Of a stretch of 64,000 bases of DNA, positions 22,994 through 34,408 are shown piece after piece. Made by a program: the position numbers and the translations under genes. The stretch is taken from the NCBI RefSeq assembly GCF_040869045.1, contig NC_090319.1, forward strand, positions 171,652,645 through 171,716,644, read 5' to 3'. This stretch comes from Eurosta solidaginis. Taxonomy: Eukaryota > Arthropoda > Insecta > Diptera > Tephritidae. Positions within the stretch are counted from its first letter, which is position 1, and every line of letters starts with the position of its first letter. The notes under the pieces were generated by a model, which was given only the letters and a program-made list of their open reading frames with translations, was not told the DNA's origin and made no database searches.

Positions 22994-24895
22994 ACTCTTA
23001 TAATGTGAATAGTTCGTTGTGATCACAGTGTGTATAGAAAACAACAAACAATTGGTAATTATATCTATTCATTTGTGCCTGATTTGTCTATTTATTTAAA
23101 TAAATATGACTTGCCGTTGTGGAATGAAAGCGGAACGTGCTCAGGCCAAAGTGCAGTGCTCTAAATATAATGAGCTTTTCCACCTACATTGTGTTGGTAT
23201 GCAACAGTCTGACCTAGAGTACCTGTTGAGTTCAAATACCCCATTTTTGTGCGATGAGCGTAAAGCTGTGCGTCGTTGTTCTCTTCGATCTCCGCTTAAA
23301 AATAATACAACAAGTAATGAGCGCCAATGCAACCAAAACATTGACAAGCAATCTCTTGCGTTGTTGATCGATGAGTTCGCTGAAGTTAAAGATCTTAATT
23401 CTAATATTCTATGTGTGGTTAATTCTGTGAGAGAAGATAATGAATGCCTTCGCAATAAAGTTGAGACTCTTCAAACTGAAATCATTGAATTATGCTCTAT
23501 GCTTGCTGAAAATAAATCGATTGTGTCGCACTTGCTATCTGAATTCAGTGAAGTGCGTGGTAATTTAGTGGCCCTTTGGCCAAAGAGAAAGAGAGTGGAA
23601 TGGAAATAATTGTGTCTGATGGTAATGGCGTACTCAGTGCAGTCAATACTTCTTATTCTGCAGCTAAGACAGCTTCTGTTCCAACAACAAATATGCCAGA
23701 CTCCTTCGTTGCTGCTTTGTCAACTAGTGTAGTTAATAATACTTCCTGGCCAAAAAACAATGCTGCCGTCCCCTCATGTTGCTGCTCCCGCTACTGGTAC
23801 TCCGACTGCGGCGCCAATGTTTCCAACCCATATGAGTGCAACTAATTTAGATGAACTATCTACAGCTGCTGATAACCAAAGTGATTAGAACACTGTGCGT
23901 AAAAAAAGAGTTCTAATAAATGCAAAAATAAGTCCTCTGGTTCTAGTACAGCAAATTCTTCCCAAAGCGATTTAAATTCAAATCTGCTGCAAAATTCTGG
24001 TAACAATGCTGATTCCAGGGCAAATATCAACGCTAGCCCCCCAAAAATGCAAACTCTCGGAAATTAATTAAACCCTTAGTTATTGGGTGAGCTCCAGTAA
24101 TGAGTTACGAGCTGTTGTCAGAAGAAAATGTCTCCATATATCTCCCTTTTCTACTTTAGCAACACCTGACCAGGTAAAAAAATATATTGCTAGACATACT
24201 GGTATGGAAGAAAACTCCATTATTTGCAGTAGTCTTAGCAAGAAAAATGTGGATCCGAGCTCTTTGAGACACCTAAATTTCAAGTTAGGCGTTAATGCCA
24301 ACCCATATGCGATGCTGTTGCGGCCTGAACTATGACCTGCAAATATTGTTGTGCGCCCGTTTAAATTCAAGCCGAAAAACGACGAAATCCAACCGATGTC
24401 CGACGGCAATCGGTTGGGTTAGATGGAGTAAATAATCACCTAAGATTATATATGCAGAATATGGCTAGTGTTAGAACAAAATCCCAGCTGGTGCGGCTAT
24501 TTAGCTCCCATGAAGAATATGATGTTTTCGTCTTCATTGAGACGTGGCTAAATGAAAACTTTTTCAGCGAGGAATATTTTGATCCTATGTTATACAATGT
24601 GTTTCGCACAGATAGAAATTCAAACCTTACTGGTTGTGCACGAAGTGGTGGAGTTCTCATTGCGGTACATTCCAAACATCATGCTTCTGAAATCATACTG
24701 GAAAATAATAGTGCGCTACTTGACCAGCTATGTGTATGCATTCGAGGCTCATCAGACCCGGTTTTTGTTTGTGCTTCATATATACCGCCCAATAGTAGCC
24801 ACGACTTATACACTGCACATGTCGATAATATTACGTCACTGGCATTGAACAAAGTTGGTGCTGATCATCTCTGCGTGCTGTGTGATTTTAATCTG
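22994..24895 (+). pseudogene. Non-LTR retrotransposon (Jockey/CR1-like), 5' half: ORF1 and endonuclease
   Basis: Inserted into the copia integrase. ORF1 starts at 23106 (167 aa open) with a PHD-like Cys/His pattern (CRCGMKAERAQAKVQCSKYN, then FHLHCVGM) and a coiled-coil stretch (SVREDNECLRNKVETLQTEI). Shifted pieces of ORF1 continue at 23576-23845 and 24087-24335. ORF2 begins near 24420; its apurinic-type endonuclease contains VFIETWLNENF, GGVLIAVHS, ASYIPPNSS and LCDFNL, the last standing for the GDFN motif. The endonuclease nicks target DNA for reverse transcription. The sequence is cut at about 24895 by another insertion and resumes at about 27290 with the reverse transcriptase. Confidence 0.75.
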
Positions 24896-27290
24896 GGTAA
24901 GGCCTTGGTGAGCCACCGATAATGTACAATTTTCCCTGGTTTGATTTTAGCCAGATCCACCGGAACCACGCCGCTAGAAATTGCATGGGGAAAATTCAGT
25001 TTTTTTTGGAGCAGGGGGCATATTTTCAAATCAATTTTCTCGAAGCCGTCCACCCCTGAAAATATATTGTAATAAAATAATTAAAAATGGTTGACAATTA
25101 TAATAAATGAGTGATAGCAATAACTTACTGGAAGAGTTTCACAAGTTTCGATTTGACGGCTCAGTTTTCCGGTTGCCGATCTTGGTCCAGTGCTGGTTGA
25201 TTTATCGAAAGCTTCAAACAAATGCCGAAACGGAAGTTCGTTGAAGTGTAGAAGGCAAACGAACCAATGCAATGGTCCTTTTAACAGCAATTCGAATCGT
25301 CGTATAATTCCACCGTGTGGACCAGTGTTTGTTGGCTCACCGTCAGTTCATATTCCAATTAATGCATCCAGTGATATATTTTTATCGTTGAAAAAACCAT
25401 TTATTGTTTTGCATTCAGCGGTTTCATGTTCCAGTCTTACATAACCAATCAATTCAGAATTGTGTTCTCTCAAAATAACAAGATGAGGTTCTTTTACCAT
25501 CCTAGTATGATACTTCTCATCAATTTTATCTACCGTTAAAGTATCATCTTTTCTGCCATCGAATGAAAACGCTAACAAATTGGTATCATCTAACCGTTTG
25601 CGAAGCACTGCTTGTCTGTATTTCTCTTTTTCTCTGCGAACTTTCGATTTATCCATGATGAGAGGTTTCCCATGCTTATCTTTAATTTTAAAATCTTGCA
25701 AAAGAGTGGTTCCCAATGCTGATGCTACTCTGTCAGGCACACCAAATCTGTCACATACCAAGGCAAAGTTAAAAAAATCGTATCTCTCTGTGTATTGTGA
25801 TCCATATCTTCTTGAACTGGTGGCGGTGCGTATGTTGAATCATCGAGATCTTGGCATTGATGACATAGACGTTGCTCCTTGCTCTTCAGTTTCCATCATA
25901 AATGCATCCATTGTTAGTCTTCTCTGATTATGTTGATCGTGCATGAACTCTTTGAGGCGTTCGGGAACCCAGCCGCAAGCACATGGAGCTGCCTTCAAAT
26001 CGCATTTACATGTTCCAATGTAAAAAATTGTTTCCAGAGATTTTACATGCTCTGTAAATTGTTGGGTGTTGTTTCTTCTCTTGATTTACTCTTGATACTT
26101 GTCAATCAATTTATTCAATTTATTAAATACACTTTTTTTCAGCATTATTTCTATATATCAAGTTTTTCCCAAATTCCAATCAACTTATCATGTACTTGAA
26201 TAGTGAATGATTTATGGGAACACTTTTTTTGTTCTGTTTTAGCACGTTCGCTTAAGTAAAAATAATATCTCAAGATGTCCAGATGGGTTGGTAAATTAAG
26301 ATCAATTAAATCAGTAGACACACCAAAAACAGTAACATTATGCTTGGTAAATGACTCATTGGGTTTTCGATAGTTGTTGATGTAGTTGCTTCATCTTGCG
26401 GTGTAGAGGATGGTGGACTCATTGTAAACTTTTTGATTTGGAATGATCACTTCACCTATTATTTTTTTTGAAATATTTGTTTATCTGAAATTAGCACTTC
26501 ACGCTTTGAGTTCTTCACAATGACTTAATGCATTCACAAAAACTGTTGCGTTATATATGGTCTACGAGACGAGGTAATAAGAATGAAATGGTAATTTCAA
26601 TTCTACCTGCTGTGTCTTGTGGTGGCTTAAAAAAAACAACACAAGCAATTTTACGATCTGCAATTGTGTCACAGTGATAACTTCATTTTTTAAAACGGTT
26701 GAATAAAAAACCAACACAACTATGTTTACGGCATGCAAATGCATCAGAGTGATGCCTTGGTTTTAAAAGGGTTGTAAAAACGTTAATTTCTAATAATTTT
26801 TTTTTAATTTCTTTTATATTACTAAATTAAATTCATTTTTTCATTTACATATGATCTGACTAAATAAATTTCTAAAGAGAAAAATAAACAACAAAAAGAA
26901 AAAACATAGGCATTTCGCTGATTTTTTCATGTAAAGTGCAAAACCGGCGATTTTTTGAAAGGTTTGTATGGTGAACCCCCAGGGGGGTTCCAGGGGGTGT
27001 GCCACTGGCATCGGTGGGTTAGGCCTTCAAAGTTAGTGGGGGGTCGGTCATACATTTGGACTAGATTGGAGCACTCTAAATGGGTCAAAGTGGAATTTTT
27101 CAAAATTTGCCCCTACCCAAAAGTTCGACCCAAATCGGGGGACATCAGAATTCGTTTTAGAGGTATGGTTCCTTCGGCAAAGTTTCTTACTTTGATCTAT
27201 AGAATACGATTTTCAAAGAGCAATGAGCGATTTTTAAATCGACCAGCCCTACTGTTTGGGCTTTCACTCAGTATTTTTGAGTTGGATTGA
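24896..27290 (-). mobile_element. DNA transposon (unassigned insect family) nested in the non-LTR element
   Basis: This block separates the endonuclease and RT halves of the non-LTR element. It carries a broken minus-strand protein-coding region. The upstream side (26940-27250) has a G/C-run leader (CCCCAGGGGGGTTCC and CAAATCGGGGGACATC). I cannot define terminal inverted repeats, and the exact ends are uncertain by tens of bases. Confidence 0.55.
24925..26430 (-). pseudogene. Broken transposase-like gene of unassigned insect transposon family
   Basis: Minus-strand fragments in several frames, in order: MSPPSSTPQDEA (start near 26420), LPTHLDILRYYFYLSERA, KCDLKAAPCACGWVPERLK (Cys-rich), the longest open piece at 25348-25761 (CDRFGVPDRVASALGTTLLQ, then DKSKVRREKEKYR and FDGRKDDTL), then DGEPTNTGPHGGIIRRFE and LHFNELPFRHLF (25150-25340), and KPGKIVHYRWLTKALPRL (24870-25000). 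I recall repeated insect proteins with this arrangement (DG.NTG..GGVIR, H..ELPLRHL, HARWLT) but cannot place them in a named superfamily. Many stops and frameshifts. Confidence 0.5.
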
Positions 27291-27961
27291 ATCCTAGTTA
27301 TTTAATCGTCGTTGCATGGTTGTAGTTGATGGTGTTAGGTCTCATCCATTCGTTGCTTCCTCCGGTGTTCCATAAGGTATTATCTTGGGTCCACTGTTTT
27401 TTGTCATGTTTGTTAATGATATTCGCTCTTGCTTCTCTAAAGTAAGATTCTTGCTGTATGCAGATGACCTTAAGATATACTTGCCTATTCATAGCCTTCA
27501 TGATGCGGTATTGTTGCAAGAAGCTTTGGATAAACTTAGTAACTGGTGTAATAATATTCGGTTATCACTTAACCTAAAAAGTGCTTTCAAGCGTGTCAAC
27601 TTGACAGGGGGACAATTTAATCGGTGTCGTTCGTTTTCGATTTTTTACGTGGGGTTGTTGATTGCCCTGTGCTCTTGGAGAGGTTTTTCATTAATATACC
27701 GGCTAGAGCTCTTCGTGCTTCTGAGTTTTTTCATATTGGTGTTCTTAGGGCTCTTTATGCGCGGAATGCTCCAATTACTGGAGCCTTAATAGAATTTCTA
27801 AATTTTGTGAGATAGATTTTTCTTTTTCGAAAGGTGGCTTTCTGAGTATTTTAAATACTTTTTATAAGTAAGGTAATTTATATTAACATTGTTAACTACT
27901 TTACAATTTTATAATTAGCCGGTAAGATTACTTTTTAATTAGCTTAAATAAATAAATAAAT
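27291..27961 (+). pseudogene. Non-LTR retrotransposon 3' half: reverse transcriptase end and AT-rich tail
   Basis: Continues the element begun at 22994. Readable pieces: VRSHPFVASSGVP (27340), GPLFFVMFVNDIRSCFSKVR and the catalytic LLYADDLKIYLP (27385-27490), LSNWCNNIRLSLNL, then a deletion, and the ORF2 C terminus DFLRGVVDCPVLLERF..FFHIGVLRALYARN (27624-27815). The stop is at ~27813. The 3' end is a short AAAT-repeat tail at 27945-27961, after which copia integrase resumes. The YADD box is intact, but the middle of the RT is missing because of the nested insertion and deletions. Confidence 0.75.
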
Positions 27962-28640
27962 ATACGCCAGAGCAGAATGGTCGAGCTTAGCGAAAAATAG
28001 AACCACTCAAGAAAGTGCGAGAACCATGCTGGTTGCTAGCGGTTTACCTAAGTTTTTATGGCCTGAGGCAGTACCAGCTGCAACGTATTTGTTGAAAGGT
28101 GCAACAAATAGTAAGTGTATTGGCAGTACGCCATACGAAAAGTGGTTTGGTCGAAAATCACACCTGGGCCACATCAAAATTTTTTGGATATGAGTATTTT
28201 GTCCAAATCCCGGTGCAAAAAGGTCGTAAAAAGTGGGATCCAAAGGTAAAGAAAGTTCATTTGGTTGGGTTTGAGCCCACTATCAAGAAATTTCGGTTAT
28301 ATGATCCAGAGAACCAGAAGATTTTTCTCAGCTGCAATGTTCATTTTAATGAAGTTGAGTCCAAAAATTTCATTATTCAGGACAACTCCGATAGTGAGAA
28401 CGAGGTAATTGTTCAGCGAACAGTGAAACTGTTGCAAGCGATGAAGATCATTTTGAAGATGCGCAAGATGAAAGCGTAGGCCAAAGAAACAACGAACGGT
28501 GTGATTTGCGACTATGAGTCAAGCCCCCAGATCGTTTGATTGAGACTGTATGTTGTGCGACCGTAATTGAACCAGTGACATATGAAGAAGCTGTGAAATC
28601 ATTAAATGTAGAACAGTGGAAGCATGCCATGGACGAATAA
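27962..28640 (+). pseudogene. Ty1/copia integrase C-terminal part (after nested insertion)
   Basis: TACGCCAGAGCAGAATGGTC resumes the TPEQNGRA block, whose Glu is the third integrase catalytic residue. Frame breaks follow. 28099-28479 reads TWATSKFFGYEYFVQIP and KWDPKVKKVHLVGFEPTIKKFRLYDPENQKI, the conserved copia segment between integrase and RT, then an acidic linker (NSDSENEVIV). A stop near 28478 and a further shift lead to the RT frame at 28644. Confidence 0.8.
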
Positions 28641-28643
28641 TAC

Positions 28644-29288
28644 TTGGGATTTAGTCGCCCACCCGAAAACCCAAGGGGTATCCACAATCGATGGATATTT
28701 AAAGTTAAAGAGAAAACAGATGATTCGATTGAAAGGTTTAAAGCTCTTTTGGTAATTCGTGGCTTTACCCAACAATATGGTGTAGACTATGAGAAATTCA
28801 GCCCTATAGCCAAATACACATTGATTCGCACAATCTTATCTCTGGCAGCAATGAACAAAATGCAATTAAAACAGTTTGACGTTAAAACTGAATTTTTGTA
28901 CGGAAACCTAAAAGAAAATATTTTTATGAAACAACCGGTTGGCAGTGACCGCGTATGCAAGTTAAATAAAAGTTTGTATGGCTTAAAGCAGGCATCACGG
29001 TGCTGGAATGAGGAATTTACGTCTTTTCTTCGTAAATACAACTTCAAGGTTAGCAATTTCGATGCATGTGTATTTACTCGTTACAAAGACGCTTCCATGA
29101 CAATTATTGCAATTTATGTGGACGACGGGTTGGTAGTTACCAACGACAATGGTGAAATCGACGCAATCATTCTATATTTACAAGAAAATTTTGAGATAAA
29201 AGTATCGGATGTCATTCGTTTTTTGGAGCTAGAGGTTCAACTGCTGCAAGACGGATCAATGTACGTGCCTATGCCAAGAAAATTCTAA
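28644..29288 (+). CDS. Ty1/copia reverse transcriptase (open frame)
   Basis: A 214-aa open frame from the RT fingers (NRWIFKVKEKTD, VIRGFTQQYGVDY) through QFDVKTEFLYGNLKENIFM (first catalytic Asp) and LNKSLYGLKQASRCW to IAIYVDDGLVVTND with an intact YVDD box, stopping after FLELEVQ.. at 29288. Copia RT synthesises element cDNA. Frame phase is lost just after, and the connection sequence (29290-29470) reads on in other frames with CKPVSTPIDHN and YREAVGSLMYLATGTRPDI. This is the best-preserved piece of the element. Confidence 0.85.
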   Translation: MGFSRPPENPRGIHNRWIFKVKEKTDDSIERFKALLVIRGFTQQYGVDYEKFSPIAKYTLIRTILSLAAMNKMQLKQFDVKTEFLYGNLKENIFMKQPVGSDRVCKLNKSLYGLKQASRCWNEEFTSFLRKYNFKVSNFDACVFTRYKDASMTIIAIYVDDGLVVTNDNGEIDAIILYLQENFEIKVSDVIRFLELEVQLLQDGSMYVPMPRKF

Positions 29289-29490
29289 ATCGTTTCGGTA
29301 CGATGGAATGTAAACCTGTATCAACACCGATAGATCACAATCAGAATCTTGGCGACTTCGTGAATGATGAACGAGACACAGGATATCCATATCGAGAAGC
29401 AGTTGGAAGCCTGATGTATCTGGCAACTGGCACGCGGCCGGATATAAGCTATGCTGTTGGGTTGTAAGTCGGTACCGCGACAAACCAACT

Positions 29491-30072
29491 TTGGCCCATG
29501 TAAATGCAGTCAAGCGCATCCTGAAGTATGTAAAGGGAACAATTCAAGTTGATATCCTTTATAATAGTGATAGTCAGTTAAATCTGATCGGGTATAGTGA
29601 TGCTGACTATGCTGGAGATAGTGAAACAAGAAGGTCAACTAGTGGTTATGTTTTTAACATTGGTTCTGGTGTCATTAGTTGGGCATCAATGAGACAACAA
29701 TCTGTTTCAACTTCTTCGACAGAGTCCGAGTATGTCGCGGCATGTCAAGCTGTGAAAGAATTAGTTTGGTTAAAATGACTTTTGACTGAATTGTTATTAA
29801 AATCGGATTTGAATGCAAAATTGTATGTGGATAACCAGAGCGCAATACGTCTAGTTTAGAATCCGGTGTTCTACAAACAAACTAAACATATTGACGTGCA
29901 ATACCATTTCATCAGAGAAAAGTATCAAGATGGTCACTTCGGCTTAGAATATGTTAGCACCGATAAACATGTAGCAGACATTCTAACTAAGCCGTTGAAC
30001 AAAAATCGACATAAATATCTATGTAGCTTAATGGAGTTAACATCACAACTTTCATTTTGTTTGCAACAATGA
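29491..30072 (+). pseudogene. Ty1/copia RNase H
   Basis: 29491-29778 encodes HVNAVKRILKYVKGT, GYSDADYAGDSETRRSTSGY (first catalytic Asp region) and SSTESEYVAACQAVKE (Glu), then a stop. A further in-frame stop lies at 29857, and 29866-30072 encodes the end, KHIDVQYHFIREK and DILTKPLNKN. RNase H removes RNA from RNA-DNA hybrids. The two stops make it non-functional. A purine run GAGTGGGAG at 30071-30079 immediately before the LTR is the likely polypurine tract. Confidence 0.85.
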
Positions 30073-30079
30073 GTGGGAG

Positions 30080-30270
30080 TGTTGAAAAATACATTGTAAC
30101 AAACAAAGGAATCAAAACATTCGGCAGCACTGTTTTTGTGAACGGAGTAACACTGAACGCACACATTCCTTTTGTACATTATTTTGTAATTCCTTTTAAT
30201 TTTTGTTTTCTTATTCAAACTGTCCATTGAACAACATCGTTTCAATAAATTATTCCATAAAAGCAAACAA
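30080..30270 (+). repeat. Ty1/copia 3' LTR (start firm, end tentative)
   Basis: Begins TGTTGAAAAATACATTGTAA directly after the polypurine tract. It contains AATAAA at 30245 and a plausible CA end near 30268. There is no 5' LTR in the window for comparison, so the right boundary is a guess. Confidence 0.6.
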
Positions 30271-30361
30271 TATTAAATCCTATAGATAATTTCTTCTTAT
30301 TTTGTGTCCAACATTACTGCGCAACTCGTAACTTTGCACACATATGTTCGAAATATTCTTG

Positions 30362-31127
30362 TCCATTTAAAAATTTGGAGATTCGGTTTATATTTGGAAT
30401 ATTATGCATATTCGAACCTCGTGTGGTAGTATCAAATGAACGTATTCCGAATATTCTAAATTAATGGTTTATCCAGAACGCTTCCATGAATACTTAACGG
30501 AAAAGAGCTTTCCAAAATTTCAGAATAAAAAGATGCATACTCCCTGTGTAGCAGGACCACACAAAAGCTTAACTCTTCTGTCAAAGTCAAGGTAGGAATA
30601 TAAAGTTCTAAGACAATAAGCCATTTTCTTTTATTTTTTTTTGTCAGTTCATTGCGGCTGCTGAGTATCGTATCACCCCATGTCGGCTGCCTATTTAAAA
30701 TCATCTAAAAATATTTTTCAAAAATTTCCCAATTCAGGATTTGTCACAAAACCGCCCTATATTAGAGTTAGATTGAAGAACGCTTCATCTCAGAATGCTT
30801 TTTATTAACTCCCTCTTATGACAAAACGCATTGAACTTATGCTCATATATGGAGTTTCGGAAACAAATTTTGAGATTGTGTATTTTTGAATAAAATTCTA
30901 AGGTATGACATTCTTCAAAAAATTTCTGAAAGAATGATAAAACCAACATACCTATATCAATTCACGAAATAACTAGAAGAAAATGAATTATTTCCCCAAA
31001 AACTTTTGGCATTTACAAATTTATTATCACCACTAATATACTACTAAAAATACTTGTCTACTACAATTTCACTGAAGGGGATTGAATTATTCCCCGTTTT
31101 CTTTACTTCGTAAAAGCAACCCGTCCA
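30362..31127. repeat. Dispersed repeat, long copy (inverted short copy at 42042-42372)
   Basis: Sequence from ATTTGGAGATTCGGTTT.. through GGAATATTATGCATATTCGA, CGTTCCGGATAAACC-like and GTAGCAGGACCACACAAAAG to CCCGTCCAGATT recurs reverse-complemented at 42042-42372 with a ~440-bp internal deletion. There is no protein signal. Probably a non-autonomous element; ends not defined. Confidence 0.7.
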
Positions 31128-32040
31128 GATTTTTTAATTTGGGAGTGTCAAAGATCTGTCATCATCATAGTGTACAAGTACAAGTGTGTTGACTTATCTG
31201 TCAAGCATTCTGACAGGCACTCGCTGGATTCGCAATGACAGCGAATTCAAAATGGATAACATTACCGAATGCGCCGAATGATTGAAAAATTGAAAAAGTC
31301 GAGACGATTGGTAGTCAAAAATGTTGTCGTTGAGACCAAAAATGCGACTCTAGACCTGAGATTTCCATCAGGTGAGCGAGGCTGTTTGTAGTTTTGACGT
31401 TTATCGCTTAGTGAACACACTTGTATAGGTACACTATGGTCATCATTGAAGAACAAACATCTAGTAATTGAATCGTGACCGTATATCTTCTATATTTTTT
31501 TCATTTACTTGGCCTGGTTATTCCACCATCCACACTCACCTCGTGTTCCAATGGTACATGGACCAGATACGGATAGAGGAGATTTAACATGCAAATGCAA
31601 CAACAATGTGATCCATATCCCTATCTTGTCCATGTACCATTGGAACACGAGTTAAATTCCCCTTGCGATATAATAGTGGTGAGTTTTTATCATATCGATG
31701 GGCCAATCGAAATGGAACAAAGGCACAAGCGGCAGTCACTCACGAACGTACGTAGAAAAAACGTGTCAGCTGACACGACCTAACTTATGAGTGTGCAACG
31801 TAAAGAGCGGTACGCAAATCACAAGTAATTGCTCAAGAAAAATTTAGCCTTTTCTTGCGTGAAAAATAGTAGTATGGAAGTAATTTTGACGTTTAAAAAT
31901 CCACGGTGAATAGTGAAACAAGCAAGAAGAAGAGCACATAAACAAAAGAAATGTAAAGAATGTCACTACCCTTATTGGGGAAAGTATACGCAAACATATA
32001 TATTTAAATAGTTTTCTGTCTAATAAATGTTGTTATTTTT
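31128..32040. other. Upstream flank of Sec24-CCT7 copy B, no gene
   Basis: Contains the hairpin at 31540-31651, which matches 16118-16217, the corresponding flank of copy A. It ends in a splice-acceptor-like TTTTTCTAG at about 32036-32043. Nothing else is supported. Confidence 0.5.
31540..31651. repeat. Perfect 24-bp inverted repeat (hairpin), copy B
   Basis: Arms 31540-31563 (CTCGTGTTCCAATGGTACAT..) and 31628-31651 (..ATGTACCATTGGAACACGAG) are exact reverse complements around a 64-nt loop. This is the counterpart of 16118-16217. Confidence 0.9.
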
Positions 32041-33326
32041 CTAGACTGGTCCTCAAATTGGTCAGCTATACCACCAATATCAATTGCAGGCTGTGTTACA
32101 TCTCCATACCAGCAAACAGGTGAACAGCAAATGCCACCGCAACTGGGTCCAATGCCACGACAGTCTAGTCTAATGCAGTCACAATCCAGTCAAATGCCAC
32201 CTCAACACCGTATGCACCAGCAATTTGGTGGTCATGAGAAACTTGGTCCTCCAGGTATGCCGCCCGCATCTACTGGACCAGGTGGGCAATGACACCACAT
32301 TCAGTTATGTCAAGGTATATACCACAACAGCAACCGGGTTATGCAATGCCACGACAGCAGCAGCAACAACCTCCCCAGCCTGGCTATCTGCCAAGGCCAC
32401 AACAGCCGGGCTATCCACCACAACCTGGTTATCCTCAACAGCGAGGTTATCCTCTACAACAACCAGGTGCACCAGGTGGTTACATGTGTCAAATGATGCC
32501 ACCAACACAATCTGGACAAGCGCCAATGCTTAGTCAGCCACCCATGCCGGGTCAACCCCCAAGGACGTCCTGGTTATAATGTATGCTAATACAACTAATA
32601 TATTTCAAATATTGCTGATGATTATTTTTGTATTATTTTCCTTAGCAACCACCTGCACCTGGTAATGCTATATATCAACAGCCGCAACAGTATGATCAAG
32701 CCCAACGCCGTTTATATCCCGATCAGATGCCAAGTCCGATAAGCGTTATCATTGAAAATCAACATGCGCTGGTGGTGCTTTTATTACTAATGAACAGGGT
32801 TTATTACCACCATTGGTGACCACAAAATATGTGGTAGAAGATCAGGGTAACTCTCCGCCCCGTTACGTTAGGTATTGATATTCGAAATTAATGTTTTGTT
32901 TGGCAATTACATTGATCTTTCTCCTTTGCAGGCCCTCTTTGTATTGCATACCTGCACAGCTGATTTATTAAAAATAACAGCTTTGTCCATTACACTTACC
33001 GTCTCACCAATGGCGCGCACGGTTGAGGGTGAATATGAGCCACCCATTGAAAATTTTGGTGGATTGGGTCTTATTAGATGTAATCGTTGCAAGGCTAATA
33101 TATGCAATTTAAGATGCTGGTCGTCGTTTCCAATGTCTTATGTGTAAAGTAACAGCAGATGGTAAAAAAAATCTTTCACTTTTACTTGTGTTCATTGATC
33201 CATATTTTTTCTCAGCAGTGCCAAATGAATATTTCCAACATTTGGGCCACACGGGACAGCGTGTCGATAAATATGAATGTCCTGAACTTGTATTGGGTAC
33301 ATATGAGTTTTTGTGTAAAAAATGTT
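32041..33326 (+). pseudogene. Sec24: Sec24 pseudogene, copy B
   Basis: Plus-strand partner of the 14.5-15.5 kb copy. An N-terminal exon (32041-32578) with frames reading MPRQSSLMQSQ-like sequence and, at 32289-32578, the QQQQQPPQPGYLPRPQQPGY tract that copy A has lost. Then an intron (GTATGC..CTTAG), a second exon from about 32645 (ending in a shifted PPRYVRY-like block), an intron ending TTTGCAG at ~32933, the block SPMARTVEGEYEPPIENFGG and zinc-finger half RCNRCKAN, and a further intron before VPNEYFQHL (33218). The match stops at [10 protein letters not shown] (33320), where CCT7 begins. Sec24 selects cargo for COPII vesicles; this remnant is broken by stops and shifts and by the fusion. 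Confidence 0.8.
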
Positions 33327-33965
33327 TGGGTACCGATAGCTCTCAAGGTAAACCTCAACTCATCCAACATCAATGCATCGCATTCAATTGTGGACGCTAT
33401 ACGCACTACATTGGGTCCACGCAGTATGGACAAGCATGTTGTTGATTCCAATGGTAAGGCCACAATTTCAAATGATGGTGCAACCAGTATGAAACTATTG
33501 CATATTGTGCATCCAGCCATAAAACTCTAGTCGACATCGCCAAATCTCAAGATGCTTAGGTAAGTTTTTTGTTATATTAGAATGTGTAGAATAAAAATGT
33601 TTCTCTTATCAGGTCAGCGATGGCACCACTTCAGTAGTACCTTAAGCAGGTGAAATCTTAAAACAAGTTAAGTGATATGTTGAGGAAGGCGTGGATGCAC
33701 GTATCATCATTAAAGCTATATGTAAAGCATTACAATTATGCATGACCAAAACATGACATGGCTGTACATGTAGAAGCGCCAATCAAAGCAACAACAACGG
33801 GCTTTATTGGAAAAATGCGCTGCCGCAGCAATGCCCTCCAAACATATTCATCAAAAAAAAGATTTATTTTCTAAAATGGTTTTGGACGCCGTACTTTCCT
33901 TTGATGGACCCAAAGTCATACAATAAATATAAAATCGCATTATAAAATATGGAATTGGAGTTGAC
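33327..33965 (+). pseudogene. CCT7: CCT7 pseudogene, copy B
   Basis: Fused to Sec24 at the same junction as copy A. It reads [12 protein letters not shown], then [20 protein letters not shown] and [21 protein letters not shown], an intron at about 33559-33612 (GTAAGT..TTATCAG), then a SDGTTSVV-type block, IIIKAI..ALQLCMTK, and VVLDAVLSFDGPKV-like sequence to about 33965, where homology ends earlier than in copy A. Stops (for example TAA in the second exon) are shared with copy A, so it was already dead when duplicated. Canonical CCT7 is an ATPase subunit of the TRiC ring. Confidence 0.8.
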
Positions 33966-34408
33966 GGATTTTATTCAGTCTAAAATTTTCACTTTCAGAC
34001 TAAGTATGTATATACAAAGAAAGATTAAAAACTAAAAATAAATATACTTACAAACAGTGGCTCCGAAATCTATAATAGAAGCCACCTAAACAAAAGTTGC
34101 AAAAGTTACAAAGAATTAATCAAACTTTGAAAAACGGACATCAAAATTTGCGCCTTTTTTGGCACAGGGTCTAGCAAAGTTTTGAGTACGCAGTTTTGTA
34201 GCCCAATCAATTTAAAAATAATACTTACACACTAAATATAACTACATTCTATTTCTATATACCTATTCAGTGCAATATTCTTATTACCTAACTATGTAAT
34301 AATGTTTGGTCAGTCGCACCGACAAACCGACGCTGTCAACCAGTTATATTTATGGGTTAAGCAACTGTAAATGGATATGGCTCCCCGCTGGGTTTAATGT
34401 AACTTAGC
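33966..34408. other. Gene-free flank left of the duplicated segment
   Basis: No gene seen. It ends exactly where the BEL LTR starts. Confidence 0.5.
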
